Of a stretch of 32,634 bases of DNA, positions 1 through 7,738 are shown piece after piece. The first letter of the stretch is position 1; the number at the start of each line of letters is the position of its first letter. The notes beneath the pieces are model-generated. The model had not been told where the DNA came from. It saw only the letters and a program-made list of their open reading frames with translations, and ran no database searches. The position numbers were made by a program, and so were the translations under genes. Source of the stretch: Ruminococcus sp. (GTDB taxonomy: Bacteria > Bacillota > Clostridia > Oscillospirales > Ruminococcaceae); the NCBI GenBank assembly GCA_014799805.1, contig JAAVHJ010000035.1:1-32634 (forward strand). Reading direction: 5' to 3'.

Positions 1-1
1 A

Positions 2-514
2 TTCAAGCTCATCAAAATTTACATCTGTGACACTCGCTTCTACTGCTTTTCCTTCATCATTTAACATATAAAACAAAAATTTTCTCCTAGTCCAATCACA
101 TGGTGCATCTGGATTCAATACACTATCACCTACAATACGTCCAGTATTAAACAACTCCACATATTCAGCATGTGTATAGGGATTATAAAAAATACGTTCA
201 ACATATTCAAGCTCATCAATATTGATATTTGAAATACATATTCTTTCTGCTTTTCCCTCTTCATTCAACAGATAAATTTTAGAATTAGCAGAATCATCTA
301 TAACATCTACAATACGTCCAGCATCTAATAATTCTTCATATTCAGCACGTGTATATACTTTAATTCTAAGTGGTTCAATAAATTCAAGCTCATCTGTAGT
401 GACATCCAGAATAGAATCACTAGCAACAGTATCTAATGCATTAACAACTGTTTGCACTGGAAAACAGGCAGTTGCCAGAACCAATGCTAAAATAGCACTA
501 ATCTTTTTTTTCAT
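2..514 (-). CDS. Secreted tandem-repeat protein, partial (C-terminus off the left edge)
   Basis: An open frame runs leftward from ATG 514 to the window edge (171 codons, no stop). It has a strong AAGGAGG about 11 bases upstream of the start. The N-terminus is a typical signal peptide: MKKK, then a hydrophobic stretch, ending near residue 26 (VVNA). The mature part is made of imperfect repeats of about 60-70 residues. Repeat 1 spans about 41-99 and repeat 2 about 100-167; a third begins at 168 with DELE. Each repeat has the order DELE(F/Y)-(I/V)E, then (T/P)Y-T-x-AEY-x-EL, then GRIV, then LN-(E/D)-EGKA. The gene starts 23 bases after the dockerin protease stop on the same strand, so the two are probably co-transcribed and exported together. 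I do not recognise the repeat family and assign no function. The frame, start and export are well supported; the role is unknown. Confidence 0.75.
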   Translation of the reverse strand, partial: MKKKISAILALVLATACFPVQTVVNALDTVASDSILDVTTDELEFIEPLRIKVYTRAEYEELLDAGRIVDVIDDSANSKIYLLNEEGKAERICISNINIDELEYVERIFYNPYTHAEYVELFNTGRIVGDSVLNPDAPCDWTRRKFLFYMLNDEGKAVEASVTDVNFDELE

Positions 515-537
515 AAATAAAAAACCTCCTTACAAAA

Positions 538-1764
538 TCAATAATTGATGTTCGGATTACTATTGTAAAACTGAAGCTGATAATTGGTAATCAGTGAACC
601 AGCATTATATTGCTCACTAAGATTTATTCCATAACTATAAATTCCTAACACCACAGGAGTATATCTCTCAGCATCATTACCAGTCTTACTTTTTACAATA
701 GTATACATAGGTGAACCACTTTGACCACCACTTGCATCAACATTAGAAAATAACAATAATCCATCCTTAATAGCAGTATTATTAATGTCAATGATTTTAC
801 CTTCATCAGTATAGAGAATATCTTCAGTATTGTCTTCCCATTTACCACTGGTTTTTATTTGGTTTGGACGCCCAGTCAAATAAATTGGCGTATCTGAAAA
901 ATTATAAGCTGTTCTATTATAAGCCGTTCCAAGTTTAAAATGGGTATATCCTTTAGACAAATCATCACTTACTGTAATCAACGCATAATCATATTCAGTT
1001 GACGTATTATCCTCACCTGCAAGAACAGGATATAATGCAGGAATATGGGCTTCAATAGCATTTAATGTTTTTGTTGTAAGTTTACCATTTGCACCATAAG
1101 TCGTAATTTTCAAATTGTTATAAAAACAGTGATTAACTGTATCATATACGCAATGAGCAGCCGTAGCAATTACATGGTCATCAACAATAAATCCTGTTAC
1201 TTTATCACCTTTATTATTCTCAAGACACACAAGTCCTGTATTCTCATTTAACCCTTTTGCTTGCTTTCTTTCGTCTGTATCTCCTACTGTATAAACATCT
1301 ACATCTGAATTTGATTTATTAACTGATTCTACATTTGGTCTTAAAACATAATCCACAGCTGTATCTAACTCATAAATGTATTTTTTGTAGCTGCGGAAAG
1401 TGTTAGAACCAGAAACACCATTTAAAGTAGGAGTTGATGGAATTTCAGGAAACGCAATTTCTTTGTTATTTTTTCTGGAATAAAAACTAGCAGTATAAGA
1501 TAATTTTGTTACCTTTGCCATAACACAATCTGCATCAGTAGCATCTACAATCAAATCCTGATTGGCATCAAGCTGATTGTACTGTAGAACTGTTTTCTGT
1601 CCAGAAAGGTATCTGTTAATTGATGTTACATCAAGAATATCAACAGAACCATCATGATTCACATCACATGGGTCATAGGTGGCAGCAGATACAGATACTG
1701 GAATTGCACCTCCGACCAGACTCAACACAGCAAGTGCAGTTATTGCTTTTTTAAACAACTTCAT
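538..1764 (-). CDS. Secreted dockerin-bearing trypsin-like (S1/V8-type) serine protease
   Basis: This is a 408-residue exported protease. Residues 1-27 are a signal peptide ending VSA-A. A dockerin follows at about 31-87, with two calcium-loop repeats (DVNHDGSVD at 34-42 and DANQDLIVD at 66-74) each followed by a helix. The peptidase domain is about 150-405. The catalytic triad is visible: H204 in TAAHC, D259 in EYDYALI and S349 in GGQSGSP, the arrangement of V8/glutamyl-endopeptidase-like S1 enzymes. By family knowledge the dockerin would dock the enzyme to a cohesin scaffold at the cell surface. A dockerin N-terminal to the catalytic domain is the less common order. The start is fixed by AAAGGGGAAG upstream and by a consensus promoter at 1801-1829. 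The secreted repeat protein at 514 follows directly. Substrate unknown; general proteolysis, processing of cellulosomal proteins or defence are all possible. Confidence 0.88.
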   Translation of the reverse strand: MKLFKKAITALAVLSLVGGAIPVSVSAATYDPCDVNHDGSVDILDVTSINRYLSGQKTVLQYNQLDANQDLIVDATDADCVMAKVTKLSYTASFYSRKNNKEIAFPEIPSTPTLNGVSGSNTFRSYKKYIYELDTAVDYVLRPNVESVNKSNSDVDVYTVGDTDERKQAKGLNENTGLVCLENNKGDKVTGFIVDDHVIATAAHCVYDTVNHCFYNNLKITTYGANGKLTTKTLNAIEAHIPALYPVLAGEDNTSTEYDYALITVSDDLSKGYTHFKLGTAYNRTAYNFSDTPIYLTGRPNQIKTSGKWEDNTEDILYTDEGKIIDINNTAIKDGLLLFSNVDASGGQSGSPMYTIVKSKTGNDAERYTPVVLGIYSYGINLSEQYNAGSLITNYQLQFYNSNPNINY

Positions 1765-1800
1765 AGTTATCTTCCCCTTTCAAATAAATCCTATACTTTT

Positions 1801-1829
1801 ATTATAGCATAGTTCATAAAATTTGTCAA
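1801..1829 (-). promoter_or_regulatory. Sigma-A promoter for the dockerin protease operon
   Basis: On the minus strand TTGACA (1829-1824), 17 bases and TATAAT (1806-1801) form a perfect consensus, with an extended TGC directly before the -10. It lies about 35 bases upstream of the protease start. Confidence 0.85.
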
Positions 1830-1881
1830 CAAATTTTTATAAATATTCCAAAAAAATTCATTTTTTTAATTATTAATTAAT

Positions 1882-1913
1882 AACTCCCCCCTGACTGCAA
1901 TCAGGGAGGAGTT
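1882..1913 (-). terminator. Stem-loop after the xylanase gene
   Basis: A 13-base inverted repeat (1882-1894 with 1901-1913, one G-T pair, 6-base loop) lies about 15 bases past the xylanase stop. It is followed on the minus strand by an AT-rich but not uniformly T-rich stretch. It probably ends or attenuates xylanase transcription before the protease promoter. Confidence 0.6.
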
Positions 1914-1927
1914 AAGAAACAATGATA

Positions 1928-3874
1928 TTAAACTGGCAAATCTGGAATGAGCTGCACAATATATTTCATGACATTCAAAGAATCTGTTGGAGTTACTTTA
2001 CCATCGTTATCAACATCAGCAGCTTTTCGTTCCTTGATAGTGAAATTTTTTTGACTTAATATACCCTTATTCATAGAAATAATATCTAAAATATCAACTT
2101 CACCATCATCATTCACATCACCATAAATAAAATCTTGTGCTGAGTCTGTTGTTTCCTGTGGTGGTTCTGTTGTTTCTTGTGGTGGTTCTGTTGTTTCCTG
2201 TGGTGATTCTGTTGTTTCCTGTGGTGGTTCTGTTGTTTCTTGCGGTGGTTCCGTAGTTTCTGTAGTTGGGTCTGTCCATTCTGGCACCCAACTTAATTCC
2301 ATCAGTGCATTCTCAACTTTGTTATAACTCGGTTTCGGTGAATAATCGGAATTGATTAACAGCGGATAGCCGTCTTTTCTCCAGCTTGTGCCATCTGTAA
2401 TACCCCAGAATACAACAGATGTAATATTTGCACCATATTTTTTAGCCCATAGAATCGTATAGATAATATTCTCATAAGCTTCTTCGTTTTTATAAGAATT
2501 ACCCTGTGGGCTATTATAATCTGTAATATCTAATTCTGTAATCTGAATTTCAAGACCTAATTCAGCATATTTGTCAATTGCTTGTCGATATAAATCTGTA
2601 TCTGGATAGCCTACATCTAAATGTGATTGCATACCAATACCGTCAATTAAATTTTTATCTTTGAGTTCTTTTGCCATATTATAAATTGCATCACGTTTTG
2701 CAGGAATATATTCATTAAAATCATTATAAAATAATTTAGTACCCTCTGGAGCATATTTTCTGGCATAAGTAAAAGCTTCTTCAATATAAGAATTATCGCC
2801 ATAAATTAAACTCCATTGTGATTCTTCATTATTTGGATTTGTTCCTGCAACTCTCAAAGACCCGTCATCCAGATAACATTCATTGACAACGTCCCAACAA
2901 TAAACATCTAAATCTGGAAATTCAACAGAAATTTGATTCAGAACGGCTTTAATATAATTTTCCAATCGTTGAGACATAATTTCTTTAGAAACATAAGCAC
3001 CATTGCTATCGAAATTTTCTTTAAAAAACCAATCAGGCGTTTGGCTATACCAAAGCAAAACATGCCCTCTGACTGAAATCTGATTCTCTTCACAGAATTT
3101 TAATACATATCTTGCATTGTCAAGAGAAATCGCAGGCGTGACATTATCACCAATTGCTTGAGAACCAGCTTGATTCAATACAGCGTCTGGCTTTAATTCA
3201 TTGCCAAGTGTTAAGCTATTAAAATGTCTCTTGACAATTTCTTTTGAAATGCTGGTATTTAATTCAGATGGCGTTGCAGCACAGCCGATTTTAAAATAAT
3301 CTTTATAAATATCTTTCAATGGCGTTTTATCTAATAATTCTGTACTCCAGCTGGCTTCACCAGTGATAGAAACATCATCAATCATAAAATCATTTGTGCC
3401 GTCTGCTGTCTGGAAATAAATTAAAATATTCGTTGCGTCAGCGGGAATTTCATAACTTGCATTAATTTCAGACCATGTGCCTTTTGCAGAATCTGCACCG
3501 CCAATGCCTTTGTACTGGTCATTGCCTGAACCGTCTGTATATTTCAACGTCATTTGAATATTATCAGAGCTGGATGACTGCACCCATGCATTAAATTGAT
3601 AAGTTTTCCCTGCTGTTAAAATACTTTCACCTGAAAGAGACGCACCTTGCCAGTTTTCACTTCTGCCAGAAACATATAAACAGCTATTTCCCTCATGGTG
3701 TTCATTGTTTGTTGTTGCAACAGATGTACCGCCGAAACTTGCCCAGCCATCTGTACCATTTTCAAAATCTGCGTTGTGCAACAGTGTATTTTCAGCACTT
3801 GCCGGTATAGCAGTAACTGTGCTGTTCATCATAAATACAGCTGTTAGCAAACTAGCGAATTTTTGCATCTTCAT
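1928..3874 (-). CDS. Cellulosomal endo-1,4-beta-xylanase, CBM22-GH10-linker-dockerin
   Basis: This 648-residue secreted enzyme hydrolyses internal beta-1,4 bonds of xylan. The order is signal peptide (1-27, ending ASA), CBM22-type beta-sandwich (about 30-173), GH10 barrel (about 185-525), Thr/Pro/Glu linker (about 535-577) and dockerin (about 583-645, loops DVNDDGEVD and DVDNDGKVT). The GH10 catalytic residues are visible: acid/base E332 in WDVVNE and nucleophile E447 in QITELD. The HVLLWY segment (271-276) and the barrel-end WGITDG are also present. The dockerin predicts assembly on a scaffoldin outside the cell. Its VDILD-xx-S-xN helix resembles that of the neighbouring protease dockerin, so both may bind the same cohesin type. 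The start is set by AAGGAGG in front of ATG 3874 and by the promoter at 3932-3960. The length is normal for a CBM-GH10-dockerin enzyme. Confidence 0.96.
   Translation of the reverse strand: MKMQKFASLLTAVFMMNSTVTAIPASAENTLLHNADFENGTDGWASFGGTSVATTNNEHHEGNSCLYVSGRSENWQGASLSGESILTAGKTYQFNAWVQSSSSDNIQMTLKYTDGSGNDQYKGIGGADSAKGTWSEINASYEIPADATNILIYFQTADGTNDFMIDDVSITGEASWSTELLDKTPLKDIYKDYFKIGCAATPSELNTSISKEIVKRHFNSLTLGNELKPDAVLNQAGSQAIGDNVTPAISLDNARYVLKFCEENQISVRGHVLLWYSQTPDWFFKENFDSNGAYVSKEIMSQRLENYIKAVLNQISVEFPDLDVYCWDVVNECYLDDGSLRVAGTNPNNEESQWSLIYGDNSYIEEAFTYARKYAPEGTKLFYNDFNEYIPAKRDAIYNMAKELKDKNLIDGIGMQSHLDVGYPDTDLYRQAIDKYAELGLEIQITELDITDYNSPQGNSYKNEEAYENIIYTILWAKKYGANITSVVFWGITDGTSWRKDGYPLLINSDYSPKPSYNKVENALMELSWVPEWTDPTTETTEPPQETTEPPQETTESPQETTEPPQETTEPPQETTDSAQDFIYGDVNDDGEVDILDIISMNKGILSQKNFTIKERKAADVDNDGKVTPTDSLNVMKYIVQLIPDLPV
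2150..2257 (-). repeat. 21-bp minisatellite encoding the TTE(P/S)PQE linker
   Basis: About five direct copies of a 21-base unit encode TTEPPQE (one copy has S for P) between the GH10 domain and the dockerin. Synonymous third-base differences between copies (for example tcc against tct) show that the array is not freshly duplicated. Such arrays can change copy number without shifting frame, and so change linker length. Confidence 0.85.
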
Positions 3875-4193
3875 GAAAAAAATCCTCCTTTTAGTGTTAT
3901 CAAATCTTTTTAAAACGATTTAGATAATTTTATTATAACATATCTTAAATAAAATTACAAGTAGTTTTATGATAATTTTATGAAAAATTATCTAAAATTT
4001 TCTGATATTTTTATGAATTTTGTTTTTAGAAAAGCATCACATCTTTACCATATTATGCGATAATACAGAAAAATATGCTATTAAATTAAAAATTTATTTA
4101 AAAAAATACAAGAGATTAATTAAAAATTAAGATTCTTTTAAGCTAATGATTTTATAATAAAAGCATATTCAAGACCAGAAAGGAGTTTTTCAC
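3875..4193. other. Divergent AT-rich intergenic region
   Basis: This 319-base gap between the xylanase and the VTC gene holds the xylanase promoter (3932-3960) and, on the plus strand, a TATAAT at 4153-4158 with no clear -35, about 36 bases before the VTC start. The rest is A/T-rich with no ORF and no strong hairpin that I can see. Confidence 0.6.
3932..3960 (-). promoter_or_regulatory. Promoter for the xylanase gene
   Basis: Minus strand TTGTAA (3960-3955), 17-base spacer and TATAAT (3937-3932), with an extended TG one base upstream of the -10. It lies about 58 bases before the xylanase ATG, leaving a leader that contains AAGGAGG. Confidence 0.75.
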
Positions 4194-5006
4194 ATGGCAA
4201 TTAGTACATTTATGAGAAAAGAATTAAAATATATGCTTTCTATGAGCCAGTATGAAGCATTGTTAACAGAAATTCATAAATATATGAATCCTGATAAATT
4301 TTGTGTCGGTGGGAAAGATTACGGAATTTATAATTTATATTATGACACACCAGATGATTATTTAATTCGGACTTCTCTTGAAAAGCCATATTATAAAGAA
4401 AAAATAAGATTAAGAAGTTATTATTCCCCTGCGAACCCAGATAGCAAAGTATTTCTGGAAATCAAGAAAAAAGTTGGTGGCATTGTCACAAAAAGGCGTG
4501 TGACACTCACACTTGCGGAATCTGATGCCTACATGCTTCATAGAACAAAGCCTGTTGATTTAAGTAAATACTTACAAAAGCAAATTTTCAGTGAATTAGA
4601 TGTTTTCATGAATACTTACCATGATATTAAGCCAAAGCAGTATATTAGCTATCAGAGAAGTGCATTTTTTGGCAAAGATGACCCAGATTTCAGATTGACA
4701 TTTGATAGACAAATTACAGAGAGGCGTTATGATTTATCACTAAGTTTGCCAAGTTATGGTGCTCAAATTATTGCCCCGAATCAGCGATTAATGGAAGTTA
4801 AAATTGCAGGTGCTATGCCAATATGGCTTGCACAAGCAATGGCAGATTTGAAAATTTATAAAATCAGCTTTTCTAAATACGGCACGGCTTACCAGAGATT
4901 TATTAAAAATCAGCTTTATGAGCAAAGAAAAACTCCAATTGTGAGAAGTTCTAAAATTATACAAACAAAAAATTTATCCAGAATTTATCAGAAAGGAAGT
5001 ATTTAA
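4194..5006 (+). CDS. VTC-domain polyphosphate polymerase-like protein
   Basis: This 270-residue soluble protein has a VTC (triphosphate tunnel metalloenzyme-like) fold. In yeast Vtc4 this domain makes polyphosphate from ATP. The expected charged residues on alternating strands are visible: RKELK (8-12), KEKIRLR (68-74), FLEIKKK (87-93), R155 in SYQR, FDRQI (170-174), EVKI (201-204) and SKYG (227-230). AAAGGAG sits before ATG 4194. The stop overlaps the start of the DUF4956 gene (TAATG), implying translational coupling. VTC-DUF4956 pairs are recurrent in Firmicutes and other bacteria. By inference the VTC domain acts at the membrane with its partner. Polyphosphate synthesis by this bacterial subgroup is assumed from the family. 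Confidence 0.85.
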   Translation: MAISTFMRKELKYMLSMSQYEALLTEIHKYMNPDKFCVGGKDYGIYNLYYDTPDDYLIRTSLEKPYYKEKIRLRSYYSPANPDSKVFLEIKKKVGGIVTKRRVTLTLAESDAYMLHRTKPVDLSKYLQKQIFSELDVFMNTYHDIKPKQYISYQRSAFFGKDDPDFRLTFDRQITERRYDLSLSLPSYGAQIIAPNQRLMEVKIAGAMPIWLAQAMADLKIYKISFSKYGTAYQRFIKNQLYEQRKTPIVRSSKIIQTKNLSRIYQKGSI

Positions 5007-5713
5007 TGATGTTTCAGTCGATTATTGCACGTGATGCCCTTACAGGTGTAACAGAATTAGAATTAGGAACGTTTTTAGCCTGTTTGATTACTTCATTAGC
5101 GATTGGCTTTGGTGTTAGTATCATTTACATGCTGACTCACAAAAAGGAAGGTTATGCACAGAGTTATGCATTGACATTAATTATGTTGCCACCAATCGTT
5201 TGTGTGTTATTGCTTTTAATTGATACAGTTGAAGGAGGACTTGCTTTAGCAGGTGTGTTTACACTAACAAGATTCAGAAGTATTGCGGCTGACCCGAAAG
5301 ATGTTTGTTATGTGTTCATGGCAATGGCATGTGGTGTTATTTTTGGAAAAGGCTATATTGCATTAGGAATTATATTTTTTGTCATAATTGCTGTTATCAT
5401 GTATGCTTTGAATTTATTAAATTATGCTGCTCCAAAGGCAAATGACATGACACTAAAAATTTCTGTTCCTGAAAATTTAAATTATGAACATTTATTTGAT
5501 GCTGTATTAGATAAATATACTAGTAATTGGAGATTACGCAGAGTGAAAACAACAAATTTTGGTTCTATGTTTGATTGTATTTATAGTATTCAGCTCCCGC
5601 ATAATGTTGACCAGAAAAAATTCTTAGATGAATTAAGAACACTCAATGGCAATATGACAATTACATTGACGTTATTCAGATATGAAGACAGATTATATGA
5701 AATGAATAAATAA
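5006..5713 (+). CDS. DUF4956 family membrane protein
   Basis: This 235-residue membrane protein has about four hydrophobic segments (roughly 20-43, 53-73, 100-113 and 117-137), then a soluble C-terminal domain of about 95 residues. The TRFRS motif at 88-92, after GVFTL, is typical of DUF4956. The gene overlaps the VTC stop by one base. ATG 5009 is an alternative start that changes only one residue. The fixed pairing suggests a membrane anchor, channel or polymer-handling partner for the VTC domain. The biochemical role of the family is not established. A strong terminator follows. Confidence 0.82.
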   Translation: MMFQSIIARDALTGVTELELGTFLACLITSLAIGFGVSIIYMLTHKKEGYAQSYALTLIMLPPIVCVLLLLIDTVEGGLALAGVFTLTRFRSIAADPKDVCYVFMAMACGVIFGKGYIALGIIFFVIIAVIMYALNLLNYAAPKANDMTLKISVPENLNYEHLFDAVLDKYTSNWRLRRVKTTNFGSMFDCIYSIQLPHNVDQKKFLDELRTLNGNMTITLTLFRYEDRLYEMNK

Positions 5714-5720
5714 ATAATAG

Positions 5721-5760
5721 CACTGTCTGAGATAAATTTCCCAGACAGTGTTAATTTTTT
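5721..5760 (+). terminator. Rho-independent terminator between convergent units
   Basis: CACTGTCTG (5721-5729) pairs with CAGACAGTG (5742-5750) and is followed by TTAATTTTTT. It ends the VTC-DUF4956 unit and probably also serves the convergent coat genes. Confidence 0.88.
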
Positions 5761-5762
5761 TG

Positions 5763-6014
5763 TTAACAGCAACAAGAGCAATATTTTTGTTTGACTTGTT
5801 GTAATTTTTTCTGTTCTGCTGTGTCTGGCTGATACCAGCCCTTAGAAGACATTTCAGAATAAATTTTTTCCTGCATTTGCAAAGAATTATCTAATGCATT
5901 TTTGAAAGATTGCTGTACATCACCTGTGCAAGATTCAATTGTACCATGCAAATATAAATCACAGCCATTTTTTTCTAAAATTAATAAATTTTCCATTAAA
6001 TTCTTATCGTCCAT
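5763..6014 (-). CDS. CotF-like spore coat protein
   Basis: This is an 83-residue protein of the coat F / ferritin-like helical family. It opens with MDDKNLMENLLILEKNGCDL, has the HGTIES motif near 24-29 and the MQEKIYSEMSSKGWY helix (47-61), and ends in a cysteine-rich KYCSCCC tail. By family, it is a small protein of the spore coat or forespore. AAGGGAGTG precedes ATG 6014. It lies 44 bases after a second small coat-type gene on the same strand. The terminal cysteine cluster could support disulfide cross-linking or metal binding (inference). The family assignment is good; actual sporulation of this organism is inferred. Confidence 0.85.
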   Translation of the reverse strand: MDDKNLMENLLILEKNGCDLYLHGTIESCTGDVQQSFKNALDNSLQMQEKIYSEMSSKGWYQPDTAEQKKLQQVKQKYCSCCC

Positions 6015-6058
6015 GCTTGATTCACTCCCTTAGTAATTATCTTTAATTATCTTAATAA

Positions 6059-6238
6059 TTAGCAATGCAACAAGCTATATAAGCTTGAAAAAATCTGTTC
6101 ATGTGACTGTGCCATTTGTTCTGCACAATGTCTTAAATTTTCGTCCTGTAAAGCAGATGCTGTTTCATAGCATTTATTTTTAAAAAATTCTTCATGTCCT
6201 AATGCATCTTCTAAATATAATAATTCTTTTGATGTCAT
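6059..6238 (-). CDS. Small (59 aa) coat-associated helical protein
   Basis: A 59-codon frame starts at ATG 6238 and ends with TAA at 6061-6059. It has an excellent GGAGGTGA eight bases upstream. The protein begins MTSKELLYLEDALGHEEF and ends SSLYSLLHC. The ED-A-L-x-HE pattern is that of short ferritin-like helical hairpins often encoded next to CotF in Clostridia. It reads directly into the CotF-like gene, so the two are probably one sporulation operon. Three cysteines and three histidines in 59 residues are notable. The function is not established. Confidence 0.75.
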   Translation of the reverse strand: MTSKELLYLEDALGHEEFFKNKCYETASALQDENLRHCAEQMAQSHEQIFSSLYSLLHC

Positions 6239-6393
6239 ATTCTCACCTCCAGTAATGCTAGTATGTGCGTGCTTTTAAATTTTATGCATAGTTAATATTT
6301 CTGGAATAAAAAATAATTACAAGTAAATTTATAGATTAACAAAAAATTCATAATTAAAATATAAAAATTTCATGAAATTTACCAGATACTCAT

Positions 6394-6401
6394 GCTAAAA
6401 T
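6394..6401 (+). promoter_or_regulatory. Extended -10 box upstream of the TetR gene
   Basis: TGC-TAAAAT sits about 35 bases before ATG 6436. There is no convincing -35 at the right spacing, so this may be an extended -10 promoter that is weak or controlled. No clear operator palindrome was found. Confidence 0.4.
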
Positions 6402-6435
6402 AAGAATGCGAAATGCTTAGAAAGGTTGTGTTATT

Positions 6436-7050
6436 ATGCCAACAGATTTATTTTATAGGCTTTCTTATGTAAAACAACAACATATTATTGATGCAATTAA
6501 AGCCGAAATTACCCGTGTACCTTATGAAGAATTTTCAATTTACAATGTCGTGCATCAATGCGGAATTTCAAGAGGGAGTTTTTATCAATATTTTACAAGC
6601 AGAGAAGATATTTATATTTATTTATTATCAGATTATAATCGCTTAATGATTGAACGGTTTATTCAGTCTTTAGAAGAACATGACGGCGATTATTTTATTG
6701 CATTGGAAGAAGCTTTTCGATTTGGAGTAAGAATGCTTTGTTATAAAGATTCCAAAATCTATCGTCAGCATTTATTTTGCAATGCCGAATTTTATCAGCG
6801 AATCTGGAAAGATAATGATTTTTCCGCAGAGAAACACCCTATTTTAAGTCAGGCATTCAGACTAATTAATATAAACAAATTAAATATCCAGGACGAAGAA
6901 GAATTAAAAACTTTTATTACTATCTGCATGGCAACTGTCGCAAGAGAATGTATTTCCCTTGTACTAAATAATACTTATGAAGAAGTCGCTTGTGCAAGTT
7001 TCATGAAAAAATTAAATTTGCTTAAACGTATATTCCAAAAACAAGAGTAA
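6436..7050 (+). CDS. TetR/AcrR family transcriptional regulator
   Basis: A 204-residue TetR-type repressor. The N-terminal HTH is at about 15-62, with the signature VVHQCGISRGSFYQYFTSRED (turn and recognition helix about 38-60). The C-terminal 140 residues form a helical ligand/dimer domain with no recognisable ligand motif. AGAAAGG precedes ATG 6436. It is transcribed away from the coat genes and ends four bases before the convergent phosphoribosyltransferase. No obvious target lies beside it; it may regulate itself or a remote gene. Confidence 0.88.
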   Translation: MPTDLFYRLSYVKQQHIIDAIKAEITRVPYEEFSIYNVVHQCGISRGSFYQYFTSREDIYIYLLSDYNRLMIERFIQSLEEHDGDYFIALEEAFRFGVRMLCYKDSKIYRQHLFCNAEFYQRIWKDNDFSAEKHPILSQAFRLININKLNIQDEEELKTFITICMATVARECISLVLNNTYEEVACASFMKKLNLLKRIFQKQE

Positions 7051-7054
7051 AGAA

Positions 7055-7576
7055 TCATGCAAGCTCTGCAATATAGGGCAAATTTCTATATAATTCTCCA
7101 CAGTCCATACCATAGCCGACAACAAATTTATCCTGAATTTCAAACAATGCCAAATCTGGCTTGAAATCTACAACACGGCGTTCTGGTTTATCTAGTAAAG
7201 TAATCACATGTAAAGAAATTGGATTTCTAGTCTTTAATAATTTTACGATTTCCGAAAGTGTTCGACCAGAGTCTATAATATCTTCCAAAATTACTACATG
7301 ATAATTTTTAATATTTTGCTGTAAATCCATTGTAATTTCTACATGACCTGAAGAATAAGTATTTTTAAAATAACTCTGTGCCGTCATGAATCCAATTTCA
7401 CATGGAGTTGTTACAGTTCGACATACGTCTGAAAGAAATATAAATGCCCCTTTGAGAATACTCACAAGTAAAATCGGCTTGTTATCATGAATATTAATAT
7501 GATTAATAAAATTTCCAGCTTTGGAAATCGCATTTTGAATTTCCTGTGCGGAAATCAGAATTTTTTTTATTTGCAT
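7055..7576 (-). CDS. hpt: Hypoxanthine phosphoribosyltransferase
   Basis: This purine-salvage enzyme makes IMP or GMP from hypoxanthine or guanine and PRPP. The PRPP loop VVILEDIIDSGRTL is intact, as are the upstream PILLVSILKGAF segment and the late FVVGYGMD-x-GE-x-YR-x-LPYIAEL motif of the family. A frame could open at 7615, but the promoter -10 at 7624-7629 would leave almost no leader there. AGGAG sits nine bases upstream of ATG 7576, so I take 7576 (173 residues, a usual length for Hpt). The gene is transcribed alone and meets the TetR gene tail to tail. Confidence 0.93.
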   Translation of the reverse strand: MQIKKILISAQEIQNAISKAGNFINHINIHDNKPILLVSILKGAFIFLSDVCRTVTTPCEIGFMTAQSYFKNTYSSGHVEITMDLQQNIKNYHVVILEDIIDSGRTLSEIVKLLKTRNPISLHVITLLDKPERRVVDFKPDLALFEIQDKFVVGYGMDCGELYRNLPYIAELA

Positions 7577-7623
7577 TTTTATCAGCTCCTGATTAAAATT
7601 ATAAATTATTAACAATATATTTT

Positions 7624-7652
7624 ATCATAGCATGAATTTTCAAAAAAGTCAA
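7624..7652 (-). promoter_or_regulatory. Sigma-A promoter of hpt
   Basis: Minus strand TTGACT (7652-7647), 17 bases and TATGAT (7629-7624), with extended TGC. This supports the downstream start at 7576. Confidence 0.8.
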
Positions 7653-7671
7653 GTTAGAATTGGAAAATTGC

Positions 7672-7700
7672 TTGACTTTTTTTGTAATCTGTGTTAAAAT
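7672..7700 (+). promoter_or_regulatory. Sigma-A promoter of trpB2
   Basis: TTGACT (7672-7677), 17 bases and TAAAAT (7695-7700) with an extended TGT, about 40 bases before ATG 7739. It is divergent from the hpt promoter, with only about 20 bases between the -35 boxes. Confidence 0.8.
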
Positions 7701-7738
7701 AAAAATAAATTTATATATCTTGAAAGGAAGAAAATTTT

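Noticed and set aside
2150-2257. Short repeats as a CRISPR array
   Set aside because: The repeats are in frame, contiguous without spacers, and encode the enzyme linker.
7577-7615. Upstream ATG extension of hpt
   Set aside because: It would start almost at the transcription start. The internal ATG 7576 has AGGAG and the family's normal N-terminus.
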